Shown here: positions 43,781-54,598 of the stretch, one piece after another
How the letters are laid out: each line of letters starts with the position of its first letter
Numbering within the stretch: the first letter of the stretch is position 1
Source: Escallonia rubra
Lineage: Eukaryota > Streptophyta > Magnoliopsida > Escalloniales > Escalloniaceae
DNA length: 64,000 nt
Direction: 5' to 3'
Assembly: GCA_033065855.1 (NCBI GenBank)
Contig: JAVXUO010000982.1
Location: 28,075-92,074 of the forward strand
Notes under the pieces: model-generated
What the model was told of the DNA's origin: nothing
What the model saw: only the letters and a program-made list of their open reading frames with translations
The model's database searches: none
Position numbers and translations under genes: made by a program

Positions 43781-46700
43781 TCAATTGGGGCCCTCAACCC
43801 CTGCGGGATCCCCCTTGTTACACGGATTTACAATAAATATAATAGCTCTAGGCCAGCCATTGATAATTTGCCAAGCCATCCTATACCTAAAGCAGTCTAT
43901 GCATTCTTGGCTCCAGACGGTCTTCTTGAGGCTCTCAGACCGACAGATGTAATCCATGTACATGCAGACGAAGACGCCGCAGTCCGAGGAATTAAGTTGC
44001 TTGGGCCTACTCCTCTTCAATCGGAGAACAAGCTTCGTATTGACCGGTGCCCTCTCTCGACGCTTACTATTGACCATGGCAGCAAATAGATTCTGCGAGA
44101 AACATAATAAGCATTAAACATTAAACATAGCAAACATAATAAGATTAATCAGTTCTACAATATGCAAGTTACAATAAGAAGTAAACATGATCTTACCATG
44201 GCATCCAACTGGCCTAAGCCTCGGTACATTTCAATCACACCCATCACGGGGGTATCATCGTAGAGACTGTCGAGGACTGATACGGTCTTCGCTACCGGTT
44301 CATAGCAAACCAAGTACCAGTGGGCATTCACTATAAATGGGATTAGAAACACGTCCGCCACACTTGCGCTCACTGGACTCGGCCGAGCAAGATATGCTTG
44401 TAGGTTAGCGGACGGTCTCCACTGGAGCTGGGCTTTCCCCTTTCTCGCTTGCCTCGCCTTGTCCCAGTCACCCCACTCTTGTACTAGGATGCCATGAAAG
44501 TAAGCATCGAGGATAAAAATGCGCGGACCGTAGTTAGGCTGCTCCCGACCCCTTTGCCTCAGAATTTACACGTAGTGCGAGATGACAAAGTTGTCTAACC
44601 AAGTTCCCGGTGCCAGCGAGGACAGTTCTCTCCACGAGGCATTGTAATCCAAGCCCTGCGGGTGATCCACGTCATACGACGCTTCGTCTGGGGGGGCCCG
44701 CTAAAATAACGGGCTCGGATTAGGTCATGTTTATGCGGCTTCAGGGGCCTGGCTGGATGCCCTTTCGGATATTGCCCTCGGGAGTCGACCGGTTGCTCTT
44801 GCCCTCCGTCGGGGGGCAAGAGCAACGAAAGAAATTGGACTCTAACCAACCGATCGGATGCTGATAATCGCCTTCGGGGGCCCCGGCCGTCTGATATTGC
44901 TCGCCGGCCATTTCTTTCGCCGGTTGATATTGCCCTTCGGCGGCACCAAGTGGTCCCGCCCACGGGACAATGGGCAGTGCCTCGTTGAAACCGTAAGGCC
45001 AGTCTTGCGTGACTTGACTCTGAGAGAGGGGTTGGGGTTCCGGGAACAAATTGAAGGTCGGGCCGCTGTAATCGGCCCACGACGCTTGAGCATGTCCCAT
45101 CCCCGGTACAGAGGGACCACCAACTCCCTGGCTCACCCCTGAAGCTTGCCCGGAGGGATCAACGTTATACGGGCTGACGCCCGTATAACCCATTCCCGGG
45201 CTGTCGACCGAAGACTGTCCCGATGCTTGTCGCACAAAATTCCCGCAGCCTAAAGCCAGTGCAGCAGCCTGTTGGCGAAGATCCTCGCCCATTGCGCTCA
45301 CCAGATCCTTCCGCTCACTCAACTTCTGGAAGAATGCAAGCGAGGCATTAACCTACATCCAAAGAGATAACAAATAAGTAACTTTAATCAGACATTTATA
45401 TTCAACATATACAAGACAAGTCAGACTAGTTGGGCAACTTATGAGATTGTATGCCATACGCTCGTCGATCTGACCCCTAGGCGCATACCTCTCCCCGCGT
45501 TCAAAGTTCACTGGGGCTACTCTCCTCCGCGTGATGCGGTAGTACCACTCATCGTACTGTTCGATGCTGATAACGGGGTCCGGCTCCGAGACGATGGCCG
45601 CCAGTGTGTCCTGCCAAGAAGTCCAAAGCTCTAGTTCGGCCGCGCACAATTCTTGCGCATTGGCCTTGCCAAACCGCCCGACATCCGGTGGGTCCCTGTT
45701 AACCCTCATATCTGGGGCACCGGCTGGCAAACCCTGCTCCAACTCAAAATGGCGCATTGCTCGGTCTGGCAGCTGCCACTCTGCGACCTCGAAGTGGATG
45801 AGGGGTGTGCGCTGCAACCCGGAGAGCGTGAAGACGAACGACTCTTCTACCCGTCGCGCCAAACGTATGTACGGTGCCCAACGCAATTGGCCCGGAGATA
45901 GACGGTCGAACTCCCCTCGATAGTACGTGATGTTGTGATGGGGATCGACTCTCCTGCGGTAGTGGCTATTCTTCCGGCTGTACTCCCAAGCACCTAACTG
46001 AGGCCACACTCTATCGGTTCCATCCCTACGCGTTGGTGCACCGGGAGCAAGGTGTTCATAAGACCACACCTGAGAACATGGGCAAATTATATTTATATCG
46101 TCGATTCAACAAAAGAAAAAACAAAAAAAAAACAATAACGAAGACAGGATTTATATGATATACCTGCAATAGCGAGAGACATGCACATATGGCTTTGGAG
46201 TCGGGCCTCGTTGCCTTGTGCAATGCTCGGTACAGATACGAAAGAACCGCTGCACCCCATGCATAATCTCCAACCTCAGCCAGGTTACCCAACAACGGTA
46301 AATATCTCACGCTGACCGTGTTCTTCGACGTCGTTGGGAATAATATTGCCCCCATCACCCACCAGAGGAAGGCTTGTGTGTACAGCACAAGGTCACGGCC
46401 CGTATAGTTTTCCGGCAAAACCCCGTAGGTATCTACCAACCACTTCAACTTGATACCACCACTGCTAAATTGATCCTGGGGTATCGAAGTTAAGAAGTCC
46501 CTAGCGGTTCTCTTATTCGTTGCTTCTGACGGAGGAGCAATTACCGGCCGCCCCGTCACCGGCAACCCTAAGATGAACCCTACATCTTCTAGGGTAATTG
46601 TCATCTCTCCGAGCGGGAAGTGAAACGTATTCGTTTCACTTCTCCACCTCTCAACAAGGGCACCTATCAAGGCCCGGTCAAGCTGTTGAAATATCTGCCC

Positions 46701-46983
46701 ATGCGTGAAAATCCCAAACCCAATTCCACGCAGTATCCTCTTCTGGGCGGTGTTCAGTTTCCACGATGTGAACTCGCGAGATACTTCTACGGTGTTGAGA
46801 AGTTCTCTTTCCTACGAATTAATAAATACAATTTAAGCAAAACAAACGGTATATACAACGTTCGTAAGAATAAGAAAGTCAATAAATAATGTATCTTACT
46901 CCACCATCCCATATGAGCGTACTGATATGGTTGGCTTGGTCGTATAACACGGATGGGTCTTCTGGTCCAGGGTTAAATTCCAT
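43781..46983 (-). pseudogene. PMD-Ulp1 fusion gene of family B MULE, disrupted
   Basis: Exons (minus): 46983-46900, 46811-46164, 46069 to about 45430, 45352-44197 and 44092-43781. Exons 1-3 code for a plant mobile domain (MEFNPGPEDPS; ALVERWRSETNTFHFPLGEM; TLEDVGFILGLPVTGRP; YLYRALHKAT; DRAMRHFELEQG). Exon 4 has a Gly/Pro/Gln-rich linker, then the Ulp1 (C48) fold with catalytic His in AHWYLV and Asp in VLDSLYDD. Exon 5 has the Gln and Cys in QLNSSDCGVFVCMYMDY. Defects are a frame change around 44740-44650, a TAA at 44566-44568 and a doubtful exon-3 donor. Ulp1 proteases cleave SUMO-type modifiers. PMD proteins of the MAIN/MAIL type act in silencing and genome stability. All catalytic residues are still visible. 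Confidence 0.85.
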
Positions 46984-47471
46984 TTTTTGCAACTGAAATT
47001 ATGGAAAAACCTTCTCAGTTTGGATTTTACGTTTTGGATTTTGATAATCGCTCGCAAAAATACGACGCTAGCACATGCATAATACATATAACGCAAGCAC
47101 ATGCATGATGCATACAATGTTAGCATATGTACTCATATGTATAATAGATATATATACATATACGGAATCGAATTTTACAAACGCTAGCACATGAACAAAA
47201 ACATAGATATATAAAACGCAATATTCATCACAACTATCGATTATAAACAAAAGCTAGCACATGCATATTACATATAACGCAAGCACATGCAAAAAATGCA
47301 TACAATGTTAGCATATATACTCATATGTATAATAGATATATATACATATACGGAATCGGATTTTACAAACGTTTGCACATGAACAAAAAACATACATATA
47401 TAAAACGCAATATTCATCACAACTATCGATTACAAACAAAAAAAAGTATAGATTTTGTGAACTTACGTGAT
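46984..47471 (-). other. 5'-UTR intron of family B PMD-Ulp1 gene, with duplication
   Basis: GTAAGT after CGATCAC (47470, minus) and TTTCAG just before TTGCAAAAATGG form a leader intron. It contains a tandem duplication of about 180 bp (47084-47262 and 47268-47440) with AGCACATGCA, ATACAATGTTAGCATAT and CAATATTCATCACAACTATC in each unit. Confidence 0.7.
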
Positions 47472-48027
47472 CGATTTAGGGTATTAAAGGTGTTCTTAAG
47501 ACGGAATTGCGCCGATCTGCTTGCCAATGCTGCTGGGAAATTTTGTGAGTAGAAAGAATGGAGAAGAGTGTCGTAGTTACTGTTTTTTGAACGTATATTG
47601 AATGTCCGTTATACAGTATCGCGGAAGGCTATTACGTCCGCGATACAGTATCGCGGATGACTATAACGTCCGCTACACTGTGTAGCAGACACTGTTGACG
47701 AGACAGATAAGGACAAGATAACCGTCATTGCCGAAAAGGACTGACGGCTCAGGACGTGACAGGTGTCAGTCTGGGGGACGTCCGCTATACATTGTCGCCG
47801 ATGTCTTTTTGCTGTCTCCCATCAGGACTTTAATGATGTCCGCTATACAGTGTAGCGGACAGGCGCGGAGGGGCAAAAAGGTAAAAAAAATCCATCCGTG
47901 ACACTGTATGGCGGACGACTGACAGTTTTCGAAAAACGCGCGATCTGGGCCGTCCATCTTTCAGGATGGACGGCCAGATCGCGCTAGCAAAATAGGCTAT
48001 TTCGCTAACGCTCTCAACGAATCAGCT

Positions 48028-48030
<3 letters not shown>

Positions 48031-48061
<31 letters not shown>
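48031..48061. repeat. (TA)n between the 12.3-kb MULE and a MITE
   Basis: A TA run separates the GGAGCTGATT end of the MULE from the GGAGTTGATC end of the MITE. A further TA run followed by (TG)n continues at 48257-48320. Confidence 0.93.
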
Positions 48062-48063
<2 letters not shown>

Positions 48064-48065
<2 letters not shown>

Positions 48066-48254
48066 AGTTGATCCTTTGCTAGCGCTAGCAACTTAACCTA
48101 AGTTGCTAGCGCGATCTGGCCGTCCACACGCGAGAATAGACGGCCAGATCGCACGCCACAACAGCAATTTTTTTCACCGTCCGCAACATAATGTAAATTA
48201 TCGTCCGCTACATTATGTTGTGGACGGTCAAATCGCACTAACAATGGATCACGA

Positions 48255-48256
<2 letters not shown>
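48064..48256. mobile_element. 193-bp MITE related to family B MULE
   Basis: Inverted ends are GGAGTTGATCCTTTGCTAGC and GGTCGTGATCCATTGTTAGT. They match the terminal sequence of the 12.3-kb MULE (GGAGCTGATCCGTTGAGAGC, followed in each by GCGATCTGGCCGTCC-type sequence). Inside are two diverged palindromes (CACCGTCCGCAACATAATG; CGTCCGCTACATTATGTTG). It is bounded by TA runs on both sides. Confidence 0.88.
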
Positions 48257-48325
<69 letters not shown>

Positions 48326-48513
48326 TTCACGAATTAAACAATTGGATAACATGATTTGAGTAAATGACTCTGTCTGTAACGTGTGCTAATTATTTAAAAA
48401 AAAAAATTGGCTGTTGATCAATGCATTATCTAGTTTCAATTATGACATCAGTTACTTTAAACAGCTAGGGTAAAAGCTTTTGCTTTGGTACTAGGCAAAA
48501 TGCCAAGATACTT

Positions 48514-49420
48514 AGGGCCGTTTGACAAGCCTTTTTTCCCCTCTTTTTTGGCCAAAATTTAAAATTTCTCAAGAAGCCCAAAAAACTGAGGTGTTTGGTG
48601 GTTCTTTAGTTTTTAAAAAAGCCCAAGACTTTAAAAAGAATGGCCTGTTTTAAAAAAGAGCTAATAGCTCTTTTTGAAACCCATTTTCACGCGGTTCGAA
48701 TGGCTGGATTAATGAGGTCTGGACTTCGAGTCTTCCTAGCAACATAAAATAAGATGGAAAAAACCAAAGAATTAAAACATTAGGGTTCTCATCTCTTCGG
48801 CCGGATCGCATCCGGGGGAGCATCTGCTCTGCTCGATCGGCCGCATCGCATCTCTCACGGAATCCACAGCCACCGCCTCCATTGCCGGTCACCGCCTCCG
48901 TCCCTTCTTTCTCCGGCGCAGCCACGAACATCGCATCTGGGGGAACAGATCGCGGAGTCCACAGCCACTGCCTCCATTGCCGGTCACCGGTCACGGCCTC
49001 TGTCCCTTCTTTCTCTGGCGTAGCCACGAACATCGCATCTGAGGGAACAGACATTCGCTGCTTTGCTCGATCGGCCGCATCGCATCTCTCACGGAGTCCA
49101 TAGCCACCGCCTCCAACGCAAAACACCGGTCACCGTCACCGCCTCCGTCCCTTCTTTCTCCGGCGCAGCCACGAATTGTAATATATTTGTTCAATATTGT
49201 TTAATTATGTTAAAATTAAAATAAAAAAATACCCCAAAGAGCTTTCCTATCAAACGCTTAGACTTTTCTTTTTTTGAAAAAATAAATCTATCAAACAGCC
49301 CCCAGTTTTTTAAACTGGTGAAAAAATAACCAGAACTCTTTTCATTTTTTTAGGAAAAAAATCTTTTCATTTTTTTAGGAAAAAAAACTGAAAACTTACA
49401 GTGTTACCAAACAGACCCTT
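48514..49420. mobile_element. MITE-like element with internal tandem repeats
   Basis: The left end reads AGGGCCGTTTGACAAGCC and the right end, reversed, AAGGGTCTGTTTGGTAACAC. These are the ends common in plant hAT-type MITEs. Inner parts are also inversely related (CAAACAGCCCC; poly-A/T blocks). The centre (48790-49170) is GC-rich and built of about 130-bp repeats marked by CCTCCATTGCCGGTCACC and TCTTTCTCCGGCGCAGCCAC. No clean TSD could be assigned and no gene is visible. Confidence 0.6.
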
Positions 49421-49618
49421 AGTTGCTGGATGGAAAAGTCTTCAAAATTTATCCCTTAGCTCCAGTAACCGAGATTCCTAATCTTTTGGACTCTTTCATA
49501 TAGCCAGCAATATAAAATTGGAGCCAACGGAGACAGAGGTTTATATTTTGATGCAATAATAATAGTGCTTTGCCAATGGAGATCCGATAATGGTGCTGTG
49601 CCATCACATGTGTACGTA

Positions 49619-49626
49619 GCTGGGCA
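49619..49626. repeat. hAT target-site duplication, left copy
   Basis: GCTGGGCA, identical to 53635-53642. Confidence 0.95.
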
Positions 49627-50116
49627 TAGAGTTGTCAAAAGGGCCGGGCGGCCCGTGGGCTGGCCTGACCCGGCCCGTTTCTGGCCCGGCCCTTTCGGTG
49701 AATAGTGACGGCCCAGTACAGTTGGGCTTGGGGCTAGGGCTTGGACCAGGAAATCTGGAATAAAGCCCGGCCCGGCCCGAAAAAAGCTCGGTTTTGGCCC
49801 GGCCCGGTTTTAGCCTGGTTCTGCGGCCCGGTTCGGGGCCTGGTTCTGGCCCGGGTCTGCTGCCCGGTTCGGCCCCACCTGGTTTGAATTTTTTGTTTTT
49901 CCCCCCTTTCTCCCACCCCCTTTCCTCCAACGGAAATATTCCTCCAAAATTCCACTTTTACCCCCCCAACAGCAATATAACGACTAGTTTGGGGGGTATT
50001 TTAGTCTAACTTAATTTTTCCAACTCCTTTAAAGGTTTTTACACTCTTACCCTCGCCAACAACTATAAACGGATAGTTTGTAGGGGTATTTTGGTCTTTT
50101 GTGAAGTTTCTAAAAT

Positions 50117-50125
50117 CTATAAATT
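50117..50125 (+). promoter_or_regulatory. TATA-like element of the hAT gene
   Basis: A CTATAAATT sequence lies about 430 bp before the ATG and is followed by a pyrimidine-rich leader with many AATTACTA repeats (50220-50420). Confidence 0.4.
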
Positions 50126-50548
50126 CACACCATTTCTCTCTAATTTTTCACACCAATCTTCTTACTCTCTCTTACCTAAACATTCTATATTTCTACAAGC
50201 TTTGCTACTATTTTCCTCTCCAATTACTACTCTTGCTAATTACTACTAGTATTTACTAATTAGTACTCTTGTTTATTAATTACTAGTCTTACTAAATTCT
50301 AATTACTAACTACTACTCTTATTAATTTGTTACTCTCTAATTCTTTTGTCTAGTAATTAGTAATTAGTGAATTTTTATTTATTAATTACTATTACTAAAT
50401 GCTTTTTAATTACTAACTCTCTCCACATTGGATCAGAATTACCCTCAGTGATTAATATTTGTTACTCGTTCATTCTTTTAATTGTTATTTCTTATTACTA
50501 CTCTTATACTTGTGTATTTAGTTACTCTTACAATTTTTAGCGTGAAAT

Positions 50549-52761
50549 ATGGCTGGATTATTGAAGAAAATGAGGCGTGCATCGTCATCACGAAAAACAT
50601 CATCATCATCGCAAGCACCACCACCAGCACAAGCGCCAGCGCTACGGCCATCACAAACACCAATCCAAGCACCAACACAACCATTCGTTCCTGGACGAAT
50701 GAGTACAGGCTGTATGATAGATACCCAAGCCAATTGGGAGTTCAATCAAAACATTCCAGATTTTGAATACACGCCTGATGAAGACCCCCCGCATTATAGT
50801 CAAGGACGCAGCTCGGTTGGCGAAGCTACTACTCCGTGGCATAATCTCAACCCTATGCCTGGTCATGATGAAGAAGGGCCGAGCAATGCCTCCGGTAACG
50901 TGCCAGAAGTCCAAAAGGGAAAAAAAAAGAAAGCCGAGTGTTGGAATCATTTCGATGTAGTTACGGTGGACGGCATCCGAAAAGCTCGATGTAAGTACTG
51001 CGCTAAATTATTTTCGTCTGGTAGTGGTAATGGACATCTTAACAGGCATTACCCTCAGTGTGCACCTCGACAAGGACACGTCGAACCTACCCAAACGCAG
51101 TTATCTTTTGACGGTAAGTTATTTGTTTATAATCAGCGAGAGCAAAGAGACGGTCTCGCTGAATTTGTTATTCATGATGAACAAGCCTTTTCTTTTGCCG
51201 ATAATCCTAAGCACTCTAGATATATGAACACATGCGTTCAACCTTTGTACAAAAAGGTTCATAGAAACACAACTAGATCCGATGCACTCTGACAGTACAA
51301 TGCTGCCAAAGCACGCCTTATCGATTATTTCGATAAATTTGACGGTAAAGTTAGTCTCACTTCTGATATTTGGCAATCTCCTTATACTTTTGTTAGTTAT
51401 TCTTGTGTGACCACTCATTGGATTGATGCAGATTGGGTTATGCACAAGAGAATCATCGCTTTCGAGCACTTTCCTTTTCCGCACGATGGAATGAACATTG
51501 CTATTCTTATATTAAAAGCATGTACCACATTTAAAATAAAGGATAAGATTATGAGTGTTAGTTTTGATAATGCTTCTAATAATAAAGCTGATGTTGCAGC
51601 TTTAAACGACACGCTTCAACCTGTACTTAATGGTGAATTATTTCATGTTCGCTGTGTTTGTCACATTATTAATTTAATTGTTCAAGATGGTTTAGTTGCT
51701 GCAGGAGATATTCTTGTCAAAATGAGGGGTATGACAGCGTATGTTAATAGCTCGAGTTTGAGAACACAACAATTTAAAACGTTGTGTGTTCAATATAATA
51801 TGCCTCGCAGGAGAGCAGTTACAGATGTGGTCCACAAGTGGAACTCTACATACCACATGCTTTTACACATTCTGGCATACCGAGAAGTCTATACGCATTT
51901 TCTACTAACCCAGTTCCCAGCCGGCTTGCCAACTCAAGAGGAATGGCAGATGGCCACATACCTAGCTGAATTTTTAAAGGCATTCTACACGTCTACCAAT
52001 TTATTTTCTGGTACATACTATCCCACCTCTCCTCTCGCTGTAATAGAAATTCTCAAGATGGCTACAATGTTAACAAAATGGAGATATATAGGACCCTTTA
52101 GGAAAATAGTAAAAGTGATGGATGAAAAGTTTAATAAATATTGGAGTAAACTGCCTGTTATTTTTACTGTGGCTACTTGTTTAGATCCTAGGTTAAAGTT
52201 GCATGGCGTGAACGCCTCGATATAAGAGATATCGAAATTAATGTGCTACAGAGCAGAGGAGACAACCGCACTCACAGCAAAAGTGAGCAAGAGGTTTGAG
52301 GACTTGTTCAACCTCTATCGTAATTCTGCTGACGTGCGGGGGCGAGCTACATCATCATCCACTGTTGAGAGGTATTATGCGCCATACCTTCAGGGCTTTG
52401 AACATCTAGTAGCAAGACAGCTACCAGGTGAAGGTACTTCTAATTCGGCAGGTCGTATACTTTTTCCTCTTTTAATGAGATTGGTGTATATGCAAATACT
52501 GATCATTATTTTGATTTATCAAGGCAAGAACAGGTTAATTTTAATTTGTTAAATTTTTGGAAACAAAATCAAAACATGTATAAAACTTTATCCCAAATTG
52601 CACGGGATGTGCTGCCAGTGCAAGCCTCCACGGTTGCTTCAGAGTCGGCATTTTCAGCCAGCGGGAGGGTTTTGGATGACAGGATGAGTCGTCTTAATCC
52701 CGAGTCGCTCGAGCTATGTGTATGTTGGAAGGATTATCTTGATGCGAAATACCGCGAGTAA
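50549..52761 (+). pseudogene. hAT transposase, three lesions
   Basis: It begins MAGLLKKMRRA. A low-complexity Ser/Ala/Pro N-terminus is followed by a BED zinc finger (CKYCAKLF...HLNRHYPQC, about 50985-51060), the catalytic core (TSDIWQSP, SFDNASNNK, RCVCHIINLIVQDGL) and the C-terminal hATC dimerisation motif (ASTVASESAFSASGRVLDD, about 52620-52680). Lesions are TGA 51290-51292, TAA 52223-52225 (both in the main frame) and a frameshift between about 52440 and 52480. The last exon-like part ends at 52761. Without these the product would be roughly 700 aa, normal for the family. As it stands it is inactive, although the ends could still be mobilised in trans. Confidence 0.93.
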
Positions 52762-53208
52762 GATAAACCGATTGATGATAGGAAGAGCAGTGACTCGGAT
52801 ATTGAAGTACTTCCGGATGATTAGGTAATTTGTTTTTATTTTCCTTCTCTTAAGTTTTAAGAATAAATTTTTTCACAAAATATACTTTTTTTCCATATAT
52901 ATAAAATAAATTTTTAAAAGCAAGATATATATTTTTTCGTATATATAAAAAAATAGGTAACTTCGCCTGTTTGTTTACAAGCCGGTCCCAAGCCCGGATA
53001 AAAGGAGGAGGGCCTATGAACACATTTATTTTTCTATACTTATTACTTAAGATCGTCTCGGGAATTAACATGTATCAATCCCGGGTTTTCGGCCAATTAG
53101 TTTGAAGTAAAATATCAAATAGTAGAAACAGTCTCTCTTAAATAGTAATAATTGTTATGTGTTCAGATTTTTATTAATAAAGATCACCAAGAAGAGTAAG
53201 AAAAGATT

Positions 53209-53270
53209 TAACATATAGCAAAAAATAAAATGAGAGACAAATAAATATATCTATACATACATATATATCT

Positions 53271-53325
<55 letters not shown>
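53209..53325. repeat. (TA)n and ATACAT-rich microsatellite inside hAT
   Basis: Imperfect TATCTATACATACA units grade into a pure TA run. It lies in the 3' untranslated part of the hAT element. Confidence 0.85.
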
Positions 53326-53327
<2 letters not shown>

Positions 53328-53634
53328 TATTACATATAATGAAATAAAAGGATAAAAATTAGATTTGTCAAATTTTGAAAATTGGACATGCCTAAACATG
53401 AAATTTAAAATTGAATAACAAGAAAATTAAAAAAAGGGCCCGGGCCGGCCCAAGCCCGACCCTAGAAATTAGGCCTAGGGCCTGGGCCTGGACTGGGCCT
53501 AGCATTCCTCCCCAGTCGGCCCGGCCCGGCCCGACCTGGATTGGCAGCCCCTTGGCCCGGCCCCGGCCCGGCCTCGCTTCAAGCCCGATGGACCCGGGCC
53601 GGGCGGCCCAAGGCCGGCCCGTTTGACAACTCTA

Positions 53635-53642
53635 GCTGGGCA
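53635..53642. repeat. hAT target-site duplication, right copy
   Basis: GCTGGGCA, identical to 49619-49626. Confidence 0.95.
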
Positions 53643-53868
53643 TTAGTTAAAGCTATTCACGCGTGCCATTTTGAAATAATGGATACATAAACTTATCATC
53701 ATAACAAAACAACAAAAATGACAAACTCAACGATATATTTGTCGTTATATCTTCGAGTGTCTGGTCAAAAGATGCCTTCGGATATGATTCTTTTTAATTA
53801 GAAGGAAGAAATATAGATTTGAGAGGTATCACATAATTTTGCTTTAACTCGACGGTCTGAAATCTAAT

Positions 53869-53890
53869 TTTATATATATATATATATAGG
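53869..53890. repeat. (TA)n abutting right MULE end
   Basis: The TA run directly precedes the terminal GGGGTTCGAT of the right MULE. Confidence 0.88.
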
Positions 53891-53933
53891 GGTTCGATAC
53901 ACACCCACCGGTGGGAAAAAAAATTTTTCCCAC

Positions 53934-54086
53934 CCAATCGCTTGACAGTCATGCGATTGCATAAAAAAAAAAGGACGGCTGGACTGGGCCATTTATGGCG
54001 AAAAGGGCCAATGATTGGCTTTGGGCCAATCGCCCGAAAGTCAGGCGATTGGGCCAAAGCCAATCGCCTGACTTTCAGGCGATTGG
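53934..54086. repeat. Palindromes inside the right MULE terminus
   Basis: Three units lie at 53934-53960, 54026-54052 and 54060-54086. The best has 12-bp arms CCAATCGCCTGA / TCAGGCGATTGG around CTT. They hold the same position as the different palindromes of the left copy (5755-5818). Confidence 0.82.
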
Positions 54087-54424
54087 CCCAATGCCCCGTC
54101 AGCCGCGCCGCTGTGGCCCAGCCTCCCCGTGGCCCCCACCTCTCTTCCCCACCCCCTCCCTTGGCCCCCCCCTCCCCCCTTCGGGGCAGTCACCCGAATT
54201 TCCCCTTGGCCCCCACCCCTCTTCCCCCTCCCCACTTGTTTATTCCCCCCCCCCCTAGGCCCCCACCCCCCTCCCCACTTGTCCAAAATTTTTCCCAGAC
54301 CCCCACCCCATTCCCCACTTGTCCAATTTTTTCCCTAGACCCCCACCCCCCCTTCGGCAGACCTTCCTCCCTCCAATTTGCTTGTTTGTTTTGCCCTCCC
54401 CCCTCCCACGGCTCACTTTTCTGC

Positions 54425-54433
54425 CTATAAAAA
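54425..54433 (+). promoter_or_regulatory. TATA box of right MULE transposase
   Basis: CTATAAAAA lies after a long C-rich tract (54110-54420) and about 170 nt before the leader-exon donor at 54599. It is the counterpart of 5472-5481 in the left element. Confidence 0.6.
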
Positions 54434-54598
54434 CCCTCTTCCCCCGAATTATTTCTTACACTCTCATCAGTCTCCCTATCTCACCTACATAATCTCCACA
54501 ACAATACGAGCGAAAAAAAATTTACGCTAGAAGATCGGTGGATAACCGCTAGAAGAAGATCGGTGGATTTCTTCGTCATTTTTTTCAAGTCAAAACAA

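Larger units (their letters stand above)
35742..48029. mobile_element. Complete 12.3-kb MULE, family B
   Basis: Long terminal inverted repeats start GGAGCTGATCCGTTGAGAGC (35742) and, reversed at 48029, GGAGCTGATTCGTTGAGAGC. They stay alignable for at least 240 bp and probably about 400 bp; 35814-36000 and 47957-47770 are nearly identical inverted. Both ends touch (TA)n. Cargo in order: transposase (+), B3-domain gene (+), small gene (-), related small gene (+), PMD-Ulp1 gene (-), with palindromes throughout. This is much longer than classical MuDR (about 5 kb). The transposase, B3 and PMD-Ulp1 genes are mutated. Confidence 0.93.
49627..53634 (+). mobile_element. hAT element, 4008 bp, both ends intact
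   Basis: TIRs begin TAGAGTTGTCAAAAGGGCCG on the left and, reversed, TAGAGTTGTCAAACGGGCCG on the right. 8-bp duplications GCTGGGCA lie on both sides. The subterminal regions (49640-49880 and 53437-53625) are packed with GGCCCGG motifs, likely transposase-binding sites. The element contains one transposase gene, now broken. Confidence 0.97.

Noticed and set aside
49604..49955. Pro/Gly-rich open frames at the left hAT end, and the similar one at 53411-53626
   Set aside because: They are translations of the GGCCCGG subterminal repeats of the hAT element.
53942..54430. Pro-rich 162-codon frame upstream of the right transposase
   Set aside because: C-rich promoter-proximal DNA before the TATA box; no counterpart is conserved in the left element.
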